Both the position numbers and the translations under genes were made by a program. A DNA stretch of 64,000 nucleotides from Streptomyces sp. A2-16 (GTDB lineage Bacteria; Actinomycetota; Actinomycetes; Streptomycetales; Streptomycetaceae). Where the stretch lies: contig NZ_CP063808.1 in NCBI RefSeq assembly GCF_018128905.1, positions 7,688,001 to 7,752,000 on the forward strand. The letters are read 5' to 3'. A model generated the notes under the pieces. The model was given only the letters and a program-made list of their open reading frames with translations. It was not told where the DNA came from and did not search any database. Shown here one piece after another: positions 42,303 to 51,825 of the stretch (position 1 is the stretch's first letter; every line of letters begins with the position of its first letter).

Positions 42303-42647
42303 ATGAGTGATCACGGCACGCCCTCCCCCGACCTCTGGAAGTCCGTCGACGCCCTGTGGGACTGGCTGGAGACGGATCAGCCGGTGAGCGGTCGTGAGGG
42401 CCTGCTCCTGCGCATGCTGAAGCTCTCCGAGGAGGTCGGAGAGGTCTCCGAGGCCGTCATCGGGGCGATCGGCCAGAACCCCCGCAAGGGCGTCACCCAC
42501 ACCTGGGAGGACGTCCAGGCCGAGCTGTGCGACGTGGTGATCACCGCGCTGGTGGCCCTGCGCACCCTGACTCCGGACACGCGGGAGGTCCTCCACTCGC
42601 ATCTGGCCCGGGTGACGGAGCGTTCGCTGGGGCACCGGGCCGTCTGA
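42303..42647 (+). CDS. MazG-like nucleotide pyrophosphohydrolase
   Basis: A 114-residue all-alpha MazG-like protein. The Mg-binding ExxE-type motif is in KLSEEVGEVSEAVIG, with the second ExxD in ELCDVVITAL. Members hydrolyse (d)NTPs to clear damaged nucleotides or adjust ppGpp levels. It follows the DoxX gene by 48 bases and may start close to its own promoter. Confidence 0.88.
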   Translation: MSDHGTPSPDLWKSVDALWDWLETDQPVSGREGLLLRMLKLSEEVGEVSEAVIGAIGQNPRKGVTHTWEDVQAELCDVVITALVALRTLTPDTREVLHSHLARVTERSLGHRAV

Positions 42648-42763
42648 CGCGCCGGCCGCGTGCCGCGGGGCGAGGTGTCACCCGGTCGGTCCAGGCCCCC
42701 GGGCACCCCGCGCCCGGCTCCTCGGACGATGAACCGGACGACGGCAGCGGCCGGAGGAGCCCC

Positions 42764-43882
42764 ATGAACGACACCCCCGCCCCCTTCACGGAACAGGACT
42801 ACGCGACCCGTATGACCCGGGCGGCCGGAGAGGCGGCCGTGGCGGGCCTGGCCGGACTGCTCATCACCCCCGGCCCCGACCTGGTCCGGCTCTGCGGCTA
42901 CCGCCCACCGGCGTCGACCCGCCTGACCCTCCTCGTCCTCACCCCCGGCTCCGAGCCCCGTCTCCTGGTCCCGGCCCTGGACCGTGCCGCCGCGGAGGCC
43001 GCCCCGGGCGCGGGCGCCGTGCGGATCTCCGACTGGCGCGACGGCCAGGACCCGTACGCCGCCGCCACCGGGCTCCTCCTCCCGAACGGCCGCTACGGCG
43101 TCTGCGACACCACGTGGGCGCTGCACCTGCTGGGCCTGCAGGAGGCCCTGCCGTTGACGGCCTACCGCCCCCTGACCGTCGTACTGCCGACGCTGCACGC
43201 GGTGAAGGACGAGCACGAGGTGGCCCGGCTCGCGGCGGCGGGAGCGGCCGGGGACGCGGCGTACGAGGCGATCCTGTCCGCACGGTTCACCGGGCGTCGT
43301 GAGACGGACGTGGCCAATGATCTCGCCCGGCTGCTGCGCGAGCGCGGCCACAGCCAGGTCTTCACGTCGGTGGCGTCCGGCCGGAACAGCGCGAACCCGC
43401 ATCACGGGGCGGGCGACCGGACGCTCAGGAAGGGCGACACGGTGGTCCTGGACTTCGGCGGTCTGAAGGACGGCTACGCCTCGCACACGACCCGCACGCT
43501 CCACGTGGGCGAACCGACCCAGGACGAACGCACGGTCCACGACCTCGTCCTCGCGGCCCAGCAGGCGGCCTCGGAGGCGGCCGCCCCCGGCGTGACCTGC
43601 CAGGACGTCGACCGCCGGGCCCGGCGGATGATCGAGGACGCGGGGTACGGCGAGTACGGCGCCGAACCCACCGGCCACGGCGTCGGCGTCACCGCGCACG
43701 AGCCGCCGTACCTCGCCGAGGGCGAGCAGACCTTCCTCGTTCCCGGCATGTGCCTGTCGATCGGCGCCGGGGTGCGGCTGCCGGGCCGCTTCGGCATGCG
43801 GATCGCGGACGTCGTGACGTGCACGGAGGACGGGGCGAGGCGGCTCGGCAGCACGGATCGCGGGATGGCGATCGTGGCGTGA
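42764..43882 (+). CDS. M24 (Xaa-Pro peptidase-like) protein, probably inactive
   Basis: A 372-residue creatinase/aminopeptidase-P fold with an N-terminal creatinase_N domain and a pita-bread domain. Of the five metal ligands only Asp230 (VLDFGG) and His305 (GHGVG) remain. The second Asp is His241 (ASHTTRT where family has SDxTRT), the first Glu is Gly334 (SIGAG for SIEPG) and the second is Ala348 (RIAD for RIED). His312 of HEPPY remains. It is thus a likely pseudoenzyme or has another function. GGAGGAG precedes the ATG. Confidence 0.85.
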   Translation: MNDTPAPFTEQDYATRMTRAAGEAAVAGLAGLLITPGPDLVRLCGYRPPASTRLTLLVLTPGSEPRLLVPALDRAAAEAAPGAGAVRISDWRDGQDPYAAATGLLLPNGRYGVCDTTWALHLLGLQEALPLTAYRPLTVVLPTLHAVKDEHEVARLAAAGAAGDAAYEAILSARFTGRRETDVANDLARLLRERGHSQVFTSVASGRNSANPHHGAGDRTLRKGDTVVLDFGGLKDGYASHTTRTLHVGEPTQDERTVHDLVLAAQQAASEAAAPGVTCQDVDRRARRMIEDAGYGEYGAEPTGHGVGVTAHEPPYLAEGEQTFLVPGMCLSIGAGVRLPGRFGMRIADVVTCTEDGARRLGSTDRGMAIVA

Positions 43883-43904
43883 GACCCGGCCCCGTCACCT
43901 CCTC

Positions 43905-43922
43905 GGCGCCGGGCCCGGCGCC
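43905..43922. terminator. Bidirectional terminator-like palindrome
   Basis: GGCGCCGGG/CCCGGCGCC, an 18-bp perfect palindrome between the convergent M24 and araD genes. Folded it gives a 7-bp stem with a GGCC loop. Confidence 0.5.
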
Positions 43923-43937
43923 GGCCGAACGCCCCGG

Positions 43938-44666
43938 TCAGCCGGAGGCCGTGGTCGCCTCCGGGTTGCCGTAGTAGGCGTCGGGGCCGTGCTTGCGGGT
44001 GTAGTGGCGGTTGAGGAGGTGCGGGGGCGGTGGGGCGGCCGGGGACAGGGACAGGGTGTGCAGGGCGATGTCGGCGACGGCTTCGCAGATGATCGCGTGT
44101 TCCAGGGACTTGCGGGCGGAGGTGCCCCAGGTGAAGGGGCCGTGGCCGGCGACCAGCGCGGCGGGCACCTCGGTCGCCCTGCGGTCGTCCTCCTTGAGCA
44201 GGTCCACGATGACGCGGCCGGTGTTGTACTCGTAGTCGCTCGCGCACTCCTCGGCGGTGAGGTCCCGGGTGACGGGGATGGGTCCGTTGAAGGTGTCGGC
44301 GTGGGTGGTGCCGAGGACGGGGACGTCCCGGTGCGCCTGGGCGAACGCGACCGCGTGGGTGGAGTGGGTGTGGGTCACGCCGCCGATGGAGGGGAAGGCC
44401 AGGTAGAGGCAGCGGTGGGTCTCGGTGTCGGTGGAGGGGCGCAGGTCGCCGTCGACGACCTTGCCGTCGGACAGCCGGACCGTCACCAGGTGGTCCAGGG
44501 CGAGGTCCTCGTAGGGGACGCCGGACGGCTTGATGACGAACACCCCGGCCTCGCGGTCGACTCCGCTCACATTGCCCCAGGTCAGGGTCGCCAGGCCCAC
44601 CTGGGGGATGGCGAGGTTGGCCTTGAGGACCTCCTGCCGCAGGCCGTCGCGGACTCGTACGGTCAT
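43938..44666 (-). CDS. araD: L-ribulose-5-phosphate 4-epimerase
   Basis: A 242-residue class II aldolase-fold enzyme that converts L-ribulose 5-phosphate to D-xylulose 5-phosphate, the exit from the arabinose pathway into the pentose phosphate pathway. Zn ligands are in GVTHTHSTHA and in the later His (GHGPFTWG); the phosphate loop has LTWGNVSG. A GAAGGAG site precedes the ATG. It is the last gene of the araBAD part of the operon, 31 bases after araA. Confidence 0.95.
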   Translation of the reverse strand: MTVRVRDGLRQEVLKANLAIPQVGLATLTWGNVSGVDREAGVFVIKPSGVPYEDLALDHLVTVRLSDGKVVDGDLRPSTDTETHRCLYLAFPSIGGVTHTHSTHAVAFAQAHRDVPVLGTTHADTFNGPIPVTRDLTAEECASDYEYNTGRVIVDLLKEDDRRATEVPAALVAGHGPFTWGTSARKSLEHAIICEAVADIALHTLSLSPAAPPPPHLLNRHYTRKHGPDAYYGNPEATTASG

Positions 44667-44697
44667 CGCTCGTCTCCTTCGCGGCCGTCGGTCACGC

Positions 44698-46215
44698 TCA
44701 CAGGGCCTGGGCGAGTCGGTGATACGCGGCGTTCCACCGGATCTCCTTGGCGAACCGGTCGGTGGTGGTGTGCTCGTCGATGGTGAGGAGTTCGACACCG
44801 GTCATGGACGCGTAGTCGGTCAGGGTCTCGGGGTCGACGGCCGAGCTGAGCACCGTGTGGTGCGGGGCCCCGGCGAGCAGCCAGCTCTCGGCCGACTCCG
44901 CGAGGGAGGGGCGCGGCTTCCACACGGCCCGGGCCACGGGGAGCTGGGGCAGGGGCTCGCCGGGGCCGACCACGTCGACCTCGTTGGCGGTCAGCCGGAA
45001 GCGGTCGCCGAGGTCGGAGAGGCCGACGACGACGGCGGGTCCGGGGGCGGCGTCGAAGACGAGCCGGACGGGGTCCTCGCGGCCGCCGATGGACAGGGGG
45101 TGGATCTCGCAGCGCGGGCGGGCGGCGGCGACGGAGGGGCAGACCTCCAGCATGTGGGCGCCGAGGATGCGGGGGGTGCCGGGGCCGAGGTGGTAGGTGT
45201 AGTCCTCCATGAAGGTGGTGCCGCCGGGCTGTCCCTGGCCCATGACCTTCATCGTGCGCAGCAGGGCGGAGGTCTTCCAGTCGCCCTCGCCGCCGAAGCC
45301 GTAGCCGTCCGCCATCAGCCGCTGCACGGCCAGACCGGGCAGCTGGCGCAGGCCGCCCAGGTCCTCGAAGTTGGTGGTGAACGCGGTGAAGTCGCCCTCG
45401 GTGAGGAAGGCGCGCAGGCCCAGTTCCTGGCGGGCGGCGTACAGGAGCGAGTCGTGACGGATGCCGCCGGGGCGCAGGGACGGGACGACGTCGTACAACT
45501 CGCAGTACTCGTCCGCCAGTTTGGCCGCGGCCTTGTCCTCGACGGCGTCGACGACCGCGACCAGGTCGTTGACCGCGTAGGTGTTCACGGAGAAGCCGAA
45601 CCGCAGCTGGGCCTCGACCTTGTCGCCCTCGGTGACGGCCACGTCCCGCATGTTGTCGCCGAAGCGGGCCAGGCGCAGGGTGCGGGCGGCGTGCCGGCCG
45701 GCGGCGGCTCGGGCCCAGGCCGCGATCCGTCGTACGACTCTGGGATCGGTGGCGTGTCCGGCGACGATCTTGCGCTCGACGCCGATCCGGGACTCGATGT
45801 GGCCGAACTCCCGGTCGCCGTGCGCGGCCTGGTTGAGGTTCATGAAGTCCATGTCGATGCTCGGCCAGGGCAGGGACAGGTTGTACTGGGTGTGCAGGTG
45901 CAGCAGCGGCCGGTCCAGGGCGCTCAGGCCCGCGATCCACATCTTGGCCGGGGAGAAGGTGTGCATCCACGCGATGACGCCCACGCAGGTGTCGGAGGCG
46001 CTGGCTTCCTGGCAGATACGGCGGATCGCGTCGGCGTCGGTCAGGACCGGCTTCCACACGATCCGCACCGGGACCTTGCCGGGCCGGCCCAGCGTCTCGG
46101 AGATGCTCCTGGACTGGTCGGCCACCTGACGCAGCACGTCGTCGCCGTACAGGCCCTGACTGCCGGTGAGGAACCAGATCTCTTGATCGGGGTAGGGGGT
46201 GACGTCGGTGTCCAT
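44698..46215 (-). CDS. araA: L-arabinose isomerase
   Basis: A 505-residue enzyme that isomerises L-arabinose to L-ribulose. Family signatures: EIWFLTGSQGLYGDD at the start, MHTFSPAKMWI, GDNMRDVAVTEGDK, GEGDWKTSALLRTMKVM and FMEDYTYHLGPG, the last two carrying the Mn-binding Glu residues. Length is normal. AAAGG lies 10 bases before ATG 46215. The 96-base araB-araA spacer is a degenerate repeat array. Confidence 0.96.
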   Translation of the reverse strand: MDTDVTPYPDQEIWFLTGSQGLYGDDVLRQVADQSRSISETLGRPGKVPVRIVWKPVLTDADAIRRICQEASASDTCVGVIAWMHTFSPAKMWIAGLSALDRPLLHLHTQYNLSLPWPSIDMDFMNLNQAAHGDREFGHIESRIGVERKIVAGHATDPRVVRRIAAWARAAAGRHAARTLRLARFGDNMRDVAVTEGDKVEAQLRFGFSVNTYAVNDLVAVVDAVEDKAAAKLADEYCELYDVVPSLRPGGIRHDSLLYAARQELGLRAFLTEGDFTAFTTNFEDLGGLRQLPGLAVQRLMADGYGFGGEGDWKTSALLRTMKVMGQGQPGGTTFMEDYTYHLGPGTPRILGAHMLEVCPSVAAARPRCEIHPLSIGGREDPVRLVFDAAPGPAVVVGLSDLGDRFRLTANEVDVVGPGEPLPQLPVARAVWKPRPSLAESAESWLLAGAPHHTVLSSAVDPETLTDYASMTGVELLTIDEHTTTDRFAKEIRWNAAYHRLAQAL

Positions 46216-46311
46216 GAGGGTCTGCCTTTCAGGAGATCCGGAGGCTCGGGTGGATCAGGAAGCTCAGGAGGGTCGGAAGGGGGCGGAAGGGGCCGGAAGG
46301 GATCGGAGGGG
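46216..46311 (-). repeat. Degenerate 9-base tandem array between araB and araA
   Basis: On the minus strand the spacer is pyrimidine-rich and built of approximate 9-base units such as CCCTCCGAT, CCCTTCCGG, CCCCTTCCG, CTTCCTGAT and CCTCCGGAT. It ends shortly before the araA ribosome site. A similar array lies before the GH51 gene at 55411. Confidence 0.55.
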
Positions 46312-47997
46312 TCAGGAAGGGCAGGCTGCGTCGGCGCGGATGGCGCGCAGGCGGTGCATGACCTCGTTGGTGCCGCGGCCGAAGTAGTCGTGCAGGAGCC
46401 GGTACTCGGCGTAGAGGCGGTCGTAGGCCGCGGCCCGCTCCGGGTCCGGCCGGTGGACGCCCCGGTCGGCCTTGCCCATGGACCGGGCGGCGGCCTGGAT
46501 GTCCGCGTAGGCCCCGGCCGCGACCGCCGCGTGCATCGCCGCGCCGAGCGCGGGTCCCTGTGCGGAGGCGATGACGCCGAGGGGACGGCGGGTGACGTCG
46601 GCATAGATCTGCATGAGCAGCGCGTTCTTCGTCAGACCGCCCGCGATGATCAGTTCGTCGACCGGCACCCCGGAGCTCTCGAACGCCTCGATGATGGTGC
46701 GGGTGCCGAAGGCGGTGGCCTCCAGCAGCGCCCGGTAGACGTCCTCCGGCCGGGTCGACAGGGTCAGGCCCACCATCACACCGCTGAGGTCGTGGTCGAC
46801 CAGCACGGAACGGTTGCCGCTGTGCCAGTCCAGGGCGATCAGCCCGTGCTCGCCGACGCGCTGCCCGGCCGCGAGGGCCGTCAGGTGTTCGTGCGCGTCG
46901 CGGCCCAGGGCGGCGGCCTGTTCGGCGTACGCGGCGGGGAACCCGGTGCGCACGAACCAGCCGAAGATGTCACCGACGCCGCTCTGCCCGGCCTCGTATC
47001 CCCACAGGCCCGGCAGGATCCCGCCGTCGACGACCCCGCACATGCCCGGCACCGTGCCGTCGCGGTCGGAGCTCATCACATGGCAGGTCGAGGTGCCCAT
47101 GATGGCCACCATCTGACCGGGCTCCACCGCGCCCGCCGCGGGCGCCGTCACATGCGCGTCGACGTTGCCGACGCACACCGCGATGCCCTCCGGCAGTCCC
47201 GTCCACGCCGCCGCCTCGGCCGTCAACCCGCCTGCGCGGGAGCCGAGTTGGCCGATCGGGTGCTCCAGCTTGTCGCTCACGAAGTCGGCGAAGCGGGGGT
47301 TCAGGGCGGCGAGGTACTCGCGGGAGGGGTACGTGCCGTCCTGGAGCTGGCCCTTGTAGCCGGCGGTGCAGGCGTTGCGGACGTACGTGCCGCACAGCCG
47401 CCACACGATCCAGTCCGCCGCCTCCACCCACCGCTCGGTGCGGCCGTAGATCTCGGGGTCCTCCTCCAGCAGCTGCAGCGCCTTGGCGAACTCCCACTCG
47501 GAGGAGATCTTCCCGCCGTACCGCTTCAGCCACGGCTCCTTGCGCTCGGCGGCCAGTTCGGTGATCCGGTCGGCCTGCGCCTGGGCGGCGTGGTGGCGCC
47601 ACAGCTTGACGTAGGCGTGCGGACGGGCCGCGTACTCGGGCAGTTCGCACAGCGGGGTGCCGTCGGCCAGCACCGGCACCATCGTGCAGGCGGTGAAGTC
47701 CGTGCCGATGCCGATGACCTGGTCGGGCCGCACGCCCGCCCGGCTCAGGGCCTCCGGCACGGCGTGCCGCAGCACGTCGATGTAGTCGGAGGGCACCTGA
47801 AGGGCCCAGTCCGGCGGCAGCCCGGTGCCGTCCGGCAGCTCCCGGTCCAGGACCGCGTGCCGGTAGGCGTGCTCGGCCGTGCCCAGTTCCGCGCCGTCCC
47901 GCACGCGGACCACCACGGCCCGGCCGGACAGCGTTCCGTAGTCGACCCCGATGACGCAAAGGTCCGGGTTGGCGGCTGTGTCGTGTCCGGCGTTCAC
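46312..47997 (-). CDS. araB: Ribulokinase
   Basis: A 561-residue FGGY-family kinase that phosphorylates L-ribulose with ATP. The N-terminal motif LCVIGVDYGTLSGRAVVV is characteristic, as are IGIGTDFTACTMVPV and the late GGLTKNALLMQIYADV ATP-binding block. The start is GTG 47997 with AGGAGG upstream. It precedes araA by 96 bases; two small dyads lie upstream (48017-48028, 48035-48050). Confidence 0.96.
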   Translation of the reverse strand: MNAGHDTAANPDLCVIGVDYGTLSGRAVVVRVRDGAELGTAEHAYRHAVLDRELPDGTGLPPDWALQVPSDYIDVLRHAVPEALSRAGVRPDQVIGIGTDFTACTMVPVLADGTPLCELPEYAARPHAYVKLWRHHAAQAQADRITELAAERKEPWLKRYGGKISSEWEFAKALQLLEEDPEIYGRTERWVEAADWIVWRLCGTYVRNACTAGYKGQLQDGTYPSREYLAALNPRFADFVSDKLEHPIGQLGSRAGGLTAEAAAWTGLPEGIAVCVGNVDAHVTAPAAGAVEPGQMVAIMGTSTCHVMSSDRDGTVPGMCGVVDGGILPGLWGYEAGQSGVGDIFGWFVRTGFPAAYAEQAAALGRDAHEHLTALAAGQRVGEHGLIALDWHSGNRSVLVDHDLSGVMVGLTLSTRPEDVYRALLEATAFGTRTIIEAFESSGVPVDELIIAGGLTKNALLMQIYADVTRRPLGVIASAQGPALGAAMHAAVAAGAYADIQAAARSMGKADRGVHRPDPERAAAYDRLYAEYRLLHDYFGRGTNEVMHRLRAIRADAACPS

Positions 47998-48016
47998 CGG
48001 CGACCTCCTGAGATGT

Positions 48017-48050
48017 TCGACATGTCGATCGGCGTTCGAGAGAACTCGAA
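48017..48050. promoter_or_regulatory. Two small dyads between permease gene and araB
   Basis: TCGACATGTCGA (48017-48028) is a perfect 12-bp palindrome and TTCGAG-AGAA-CTCGAA (48035-48050) a hairpin-like repeat. They may attenuate or process the polycistronic mRNA between transport and catabolic genes, or bind a regulator. Confidence 0.4.
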
Positions 48051-48083
48051 GGTGTGAGGACGCGTGCGAGCCCGCCCTGTGCC

Positions 48084-49103
48084 CTAGCTGCGGCTCCTGC
48101 CGAAGTACCGGGCCCGCGCCCGGTCGAGCAGGATGGCGACGCCGAGGACCGCTCCCTGCACGACCTGCTGGTCGTAGGGGCTGACCTTGAGGGCGAGCAG
48201 ACCGTTGGTGATGAACTCCAGCAGGATCGCGCCCGCCGCGATGCCCGCGATACGGCCCTCACCGCCCGAGAGTGACATGCCGCCGACCACCGCGGCGGCG
48301 ATCGCGGTCAGTTCCCAGCCCGCGCCGACCGAGGGGTCGGCCACGTTCATACGGCCGATCACCAGGATGCCGACCAGACCGGCGAGGGCGGAGCTGGCGA
48401 CGTAGGTGGAGGTGATCCGGCGGGCGGTCGGGATGCCGGCGAGCCGGGCGGCCTCCTTGTTGCCGCCGACCGCGTAGATCTGGCGGCCCACGTAGGTGCG
48501 CTCCAGGACGAACCAGGCGACGGCGGCCGCGCCGACGAAGAACAGGGCGGGGACGGGCACCTGGCCGAGGTAGTACTGGCTCAGGTTGCTGAACATCGGG
48601 TCGAGGTTGTTGATGGGCGAGCCGCTGGTGATCGCGAGCGCGGTGCCCTGCGCGACGGTGTAGGTGACCAGGGTGATCACGAAGGGCGGCACGTTCAGGC
48701 GGGTGACCATGATGCCGTGCCACAGGCCGACACCGGCGGTGATCACCAGCGTGAGCAGGATCGCGAGGGGCGCCGGCAGGCCCTCGTTGACGTTCATCCA
48801 GGCGGCCAGGATGCCGGCCAGCCCGGCGAGCGCGCCCACCGACAGGTCGATGCCACCGGTCAGGATGACCAGCGACTCGCCGATCGCGAGGATGCCGACC
48901 TGGGACAGATCGCGGCCCATCACCTGGAGGTTGCCCACCGCCGTGTACGTCTCCGCGTTGGCGGCGATCGCCACGAACACCACCACGCAGGCGATGATGA
49001 CTCCGGCCTCCGGGGAGGCGGCGAGTCTGCGGGCGAGGTTCGACACGGCCGAACGGGACGGCGGCGCGACCTCGTTCGGGGCGAGCGTGCTCTGCGCGCT
49101 CAT
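48084..49103 (-). CDS. Sugar ABC transporter permease (AraH/RbsC-like)
   Basis: A 339-residue BPD_transp_2 permease with about eight or nine helices; the EAA-like region is in AVGGNKEAARLAGIPTARRITSTYVASSALAGLVG. Homologues import ribose, xylose or arabinose. Its ATG overlaps the ATPase stop (ATGA). The arabinose catabolic genes downstream make L-arabinose the likely substrate. Confidence 0.92.
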   Translation of the reverse strand: MSAQSTLAPNEVAPPSRSAVSNLARRLAASPEAGVIIACVVVFVAIAANAETYTAVGNLQVMGRDLSQVGILAIGESLVILTGGIDLSVGALAGLAGILAAWMNVNEGLPAPLAILLTLVITAGVGLWHGIMVTRLNVPPFVITLVTYTVAQGTALAITSGSPINNLDPMFSNLSQYYLGQVPVPALFFVGAAAVAWFVLERTYVGRQIYAVGGNKEAARLAGIPTARRITSTYVASSALAGLVGILVIGRMNVADPSVGAGWELTAIAAAVVGGMSLSGGEGRIAGIAAGAILLEFITNGLLALKVSPYDQQVVQGAVLGVAILLDRARARYFGRSRS

Positions 49104-50680
49104 GCTGGGGCTCCGTTCGTGAGGTGTTCCTGGTCGGGCTGGTGCGGAAGCAGGGCGGAGGTGCCGGCCGCGGCCGTCATGATCCGTTCCTTGGTGGCGT
49201 CGGCCCGGTCGATGACCTCGACCACCCGCCCGTGGTTCATCACGGCGACGCGATGGCAGATCCACAGCAGTTCCTCCAGTTCGGAGGAGGCCACGACGAT
49301 CCCCATGCCCTGCTCCGCCGCCTGGTCGATCAGCTTGTAGATCTCCGCCTTGGCGCCGACGTCCACGCCTCGGGTCGGTTCGTCGAGCAGCAGCAGGCGG
49401 GGTTCGGCGGCGAACGCCCGGCCGAAGATGGCGCGTTGCTGGTTGCCGCCGGACAGCGAGCCGATCGGCTGCTCCACCGACTGCATCCGCACATTGACGT
49501 TCTCGGTGATCTTCCGTGCCTCGGCGCGTTCGCGGCCCGGTCCGAGCAGGCCCCGGGTGCTGATCCGCTTGAGCACCGAGACGACGACGTTGGAACGGAT
49601 CGAGGCGAACAGCACCAGCGACTGTTCCTTGCGGTCCTCGGGGATCAGCGCGATCCCGGCCGCCACGCCGTCCCCCGCGCCGCGCGGCCGGTAGGGCTCA
49701 CCGCCGAGCAGCATCCGGCCGCCGGTGGAGGGCTGTGCCCCGGCGATCGTGTGGACCAGGCGGCTGCGGCCGGAGCCCATCAGCCCGGCCACACCCAGGA
49801 TCTCGCCCTCGCGCACCTCCAGGTCGACCGGTCCGAGGCCGTCCGCGGTCAGGCCCTCGGCGCGGAGCAGGACGGGGCTGGTCGCGGGCGGTGCCTTCGG
49901 TGCGCCCTGGGCGACCTCGCCGCCGACCATCTCCCGGATCAGCCGTTCCTCGGTGGCCTCGGCCGGTTCGAGGTCGGCGACGAGCCTGCCGTTGCGCAGC
50001 ACCAGGACGCGGTCGCTGATGTCCCGCACCTCGTCGAGGCGGTGCCCGATGAACAGCACCGTGCCACCGCGCTCGGCGAGTTGACGGGCCAGGCCCAGCA
50101 CCATGGCGGCCTCGACCGGGCCCAGTGAGGACGTCGGCTCGTCCAGGATCAGCAGCTTGGGTTCCCGGCCCCAGGCCTTGGCGATCTCGATCATCTGCCG
50201 GGTCGGCACCGGGAGGGTGCGGACCTCCTTGCCCACCGGGATGGTCTCGGCGGACAGGCCGATCTCCGCGAGCATCGCCTTCGCCTCGGCCCGCTGGGCC
50301 GCCCGGTCCACCAGGAGCCGTCGCTTCGACTCGCGCGGGCGGCGGCCGAGGAGCAGGTTCTCGGCCACCGAGAGCTGCCCGACCAGCGGGAACTCCTGGG
50401 AGACCATGGCGATGCCGAGCTGTCCCGCGGCCTCGGTGGACCCGGCGGCGAGGGGCTCGCCGCCGATCAGGATCTCGCCGCCGTCCCGGTGGACCGACCC
50501 GGCGAGCGTGCCCATCAGCGTGGACTTACCGGCGCCGTTCTCGCCGACCACGCCGATCACCTGACCGGCGTAGAGGTCGAGTTCGGGCAGGTCGAGGACG
50601 CGTACCGGACCGTACGACTTGTGGACCCCCCGCAGCCGCGCGGTGACCGCGCGGTCCGGGGCGGTCTTCGTGGCCGTCAT
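49100..50680 (-). CDS. Sugar ABC transporter ATPase, duplicated NBD (AraG/RbsA-like)
   Basis: A 526-residue protein with two nucleotide-binding domains, as in AraG, RbsA and MglA. The first has a canonical Walker A (GENGAGKST) near residue 48 but no standard signature (TRQMIEIAKAW in its place); the second has a degenerate P-loop (GLMGSGRSRL) and a good signature (LSGGNQQRAIF). This asymmetry is normal for the family. It starts 2 bases after the binding-protein stop. Confidence 0.94.
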   Translation of the reverse strand: MTATKTAPDRAVTARLRGVHKSYGPVRVLDLPELDLYAGQVIGVVGENGAGKSTLMGTLAGSVHRDGGEILIGGEPLAAGSTEAAGQLGIAMVSQEFPLVGQLSVAENLLLGRRPRESKRRLLVDRAAQRAEAKAMLAEIGLSAETIPVGKEVRTLPVPTRQMIEIAKAWGREPKLLILDEPTSSLGPVEAAMVLGLARQLAERGGTVLFIGHRLDEVRDISDRVLVLRNGRLVADLEPAEATEERLIREMVGGEVAQGAPKAPPATSPVLLRAEGLTADGLGPVDLEVREGEILGVAGLMGSGRSRLVHTIAGAQPSTGGRMLLGGEPYRPRGAGDGVAAGIALIPEDRKEQSLVLFASIRSNVVVSVLKRISTRGLLGPGRERAEARKITENVNVRMQSVEQPIGSLSGGNQQRAIFGRAFAAEPRLLLLDEPTRGVDVGAKAEIYKLIDQAAEQGMGIVVASSELEELLWICHRVAVMNHGRVVEVIDRADATKERIMTAAAGTSALLPHQPDQEHLTNGAPA

Positions 50681-50682
50681 GC

Positions 50683-51825
50683 TCAGCCGATCCCGAGCTG
50701 CGACTCGAGGGCCTGGTAGGCGCCCAGGTCGGACTTGGTGACCAGGCCGACGCCGGAGCTCAGGGTCGAACCGTCCTTCTCCAGGTACGGCTTGACGAGC
50801 GCCATGGTCCTGTCCTTGCCCAGCACCTTCTCCGCGGCCAGGATGTACGCCCCGGTGTAGCCCTGCTGGTACGGCATCTGCACGACCGTCCCGGAGATCA
50901 CGCCGGACTTGATGAACTTGAGCGTCTGGGCGTCGGAGTCGTCGGAGACGATGTGCACGGAGGCCGTCTTGCCGGCCGAGGTGACCGCCTGGGCCAGCGC
51001 GGGGCCGTCGTAGGAGTAGACGCCGTAGAGGCCGTTGACGTCGGGGTTGTTCGCGAGGATGGTCTCCGCGTCCGAAGTGGCCGTGCTGGCCTGGAGGTTG
51101 TCGTTGACCTTCTGCGCGACCGTGATCTTGGTGCCCTTGAGCGCGTCCTCGAAGCCCTGGATGCGCTGGGTGGCGTTGGACGCGGTGAGCGAGCCGACCA
51201 GGATGGCCACCTTGCCCTTGCCGCCGAGGACCTGCTTCATCGCGGTGCCCGCCTGGAAGCCGGCCGTGTAGTTCGGGGTGCCGAGGTAGAGGGAGGCGGC
51301 GTCGGTGCCGGGCAGCGGGGAGTCGATCGCGAGGACGCCGATGCCCTTCTGGACGTCGGTGTGGATGGTCCCGGCGGCCGAGGTCGGGTCGATCGCCGAG
51401 ATCGAGTAGCCGGTGACGCCCTGCGAACGCAGCGTCTCCAGCTCGGAGTTCTGCTCGGTCAGCTTGCCGTTCGGCGGGGCGAAGTAGGTGCACTTGCTCT
51501 TCGCGATGCCGAGGTCGGAGCAGCCCTTGAGGAAGCCGACCTGGCCGGCCTTCCAGTAGTCGGCGGCCACGTTCACGACCATCGCGATGTCGACCTTGGA
51601 CAGGTCCTTGCCGGCCAGCGCGGACTTCAGCGACGCGTCGAGCTTGGCGAGGTTCGCCTGGTTGAAGGTGACCGAGCCGGCCAGTGCGACGGGGGCGGCG
51701 GCCTTCGTGTCTGTCGAGCCCGAGCTGTCGGAGCCGCCCGCGTTCTTGGAGCAGCCGGCGGCGGCGAGCGAGAGGAGCACGGCGGTCGCGACGGCGATGG
51801 CGCGGGACCTTCTGGTACGGGTCAT
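50683..51825 (-). CDS. Sugar-binding lipoprotein of the ABC importer
   Basis: A 380-residue Peripla_BP_4-type binding lipoprotein with lipobox AAAGC (Cys25). The ligand domain resembles ribose/arabinose/inositol binding proteins, with KVAILVGSLTASNATQRIQGFEDAL in the hinge region. It catches the sugar outside the membrane and delivers it to the importer encoded directly downstream. It is the first gene of the transport/catabolism operon, 352 bases from the LacI gene. Confidence 0.93.
   Translation of the reverse strand: MTRTRRSRAIAVATAVLLSLAAAGCSKNAGGSDSSGSTDTKAAAPVALAGSVTFNQANLAKLDASLKSALAGKDLSKVDIAMVVNVAADYWKAGQVGFLKGCSDLGIAKSKCTYFAPPNGKLTEQNSELETLRSQGVTGYSISAIDPTSAAGTIHTDVQKGIGVLAIDSPLPGTDAASLYLGTPNYTAGFQAGTAMKQVLGGKGKVAILVGSLTASNATQRIQGFEDALKGTKITVAQKVNDNLQASTATSDAETILANNPDVNGLYGVYSYDGPALAQAVTSAGKTASVHIVSDDSDAQTLKFIKSGVISGTVVQMPYQQGYTGAYILAAEKVLGKDRTMALVKPYLEKDGSTLSSGVGLVTKSDLGAYQALESQLGIG

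Noticed and set aside
44530..48057. A 1175-residue plus-strand frame over araDAB
   Set aside because: Antisense shadow of three clear ara genes, produced by high third-position GC.
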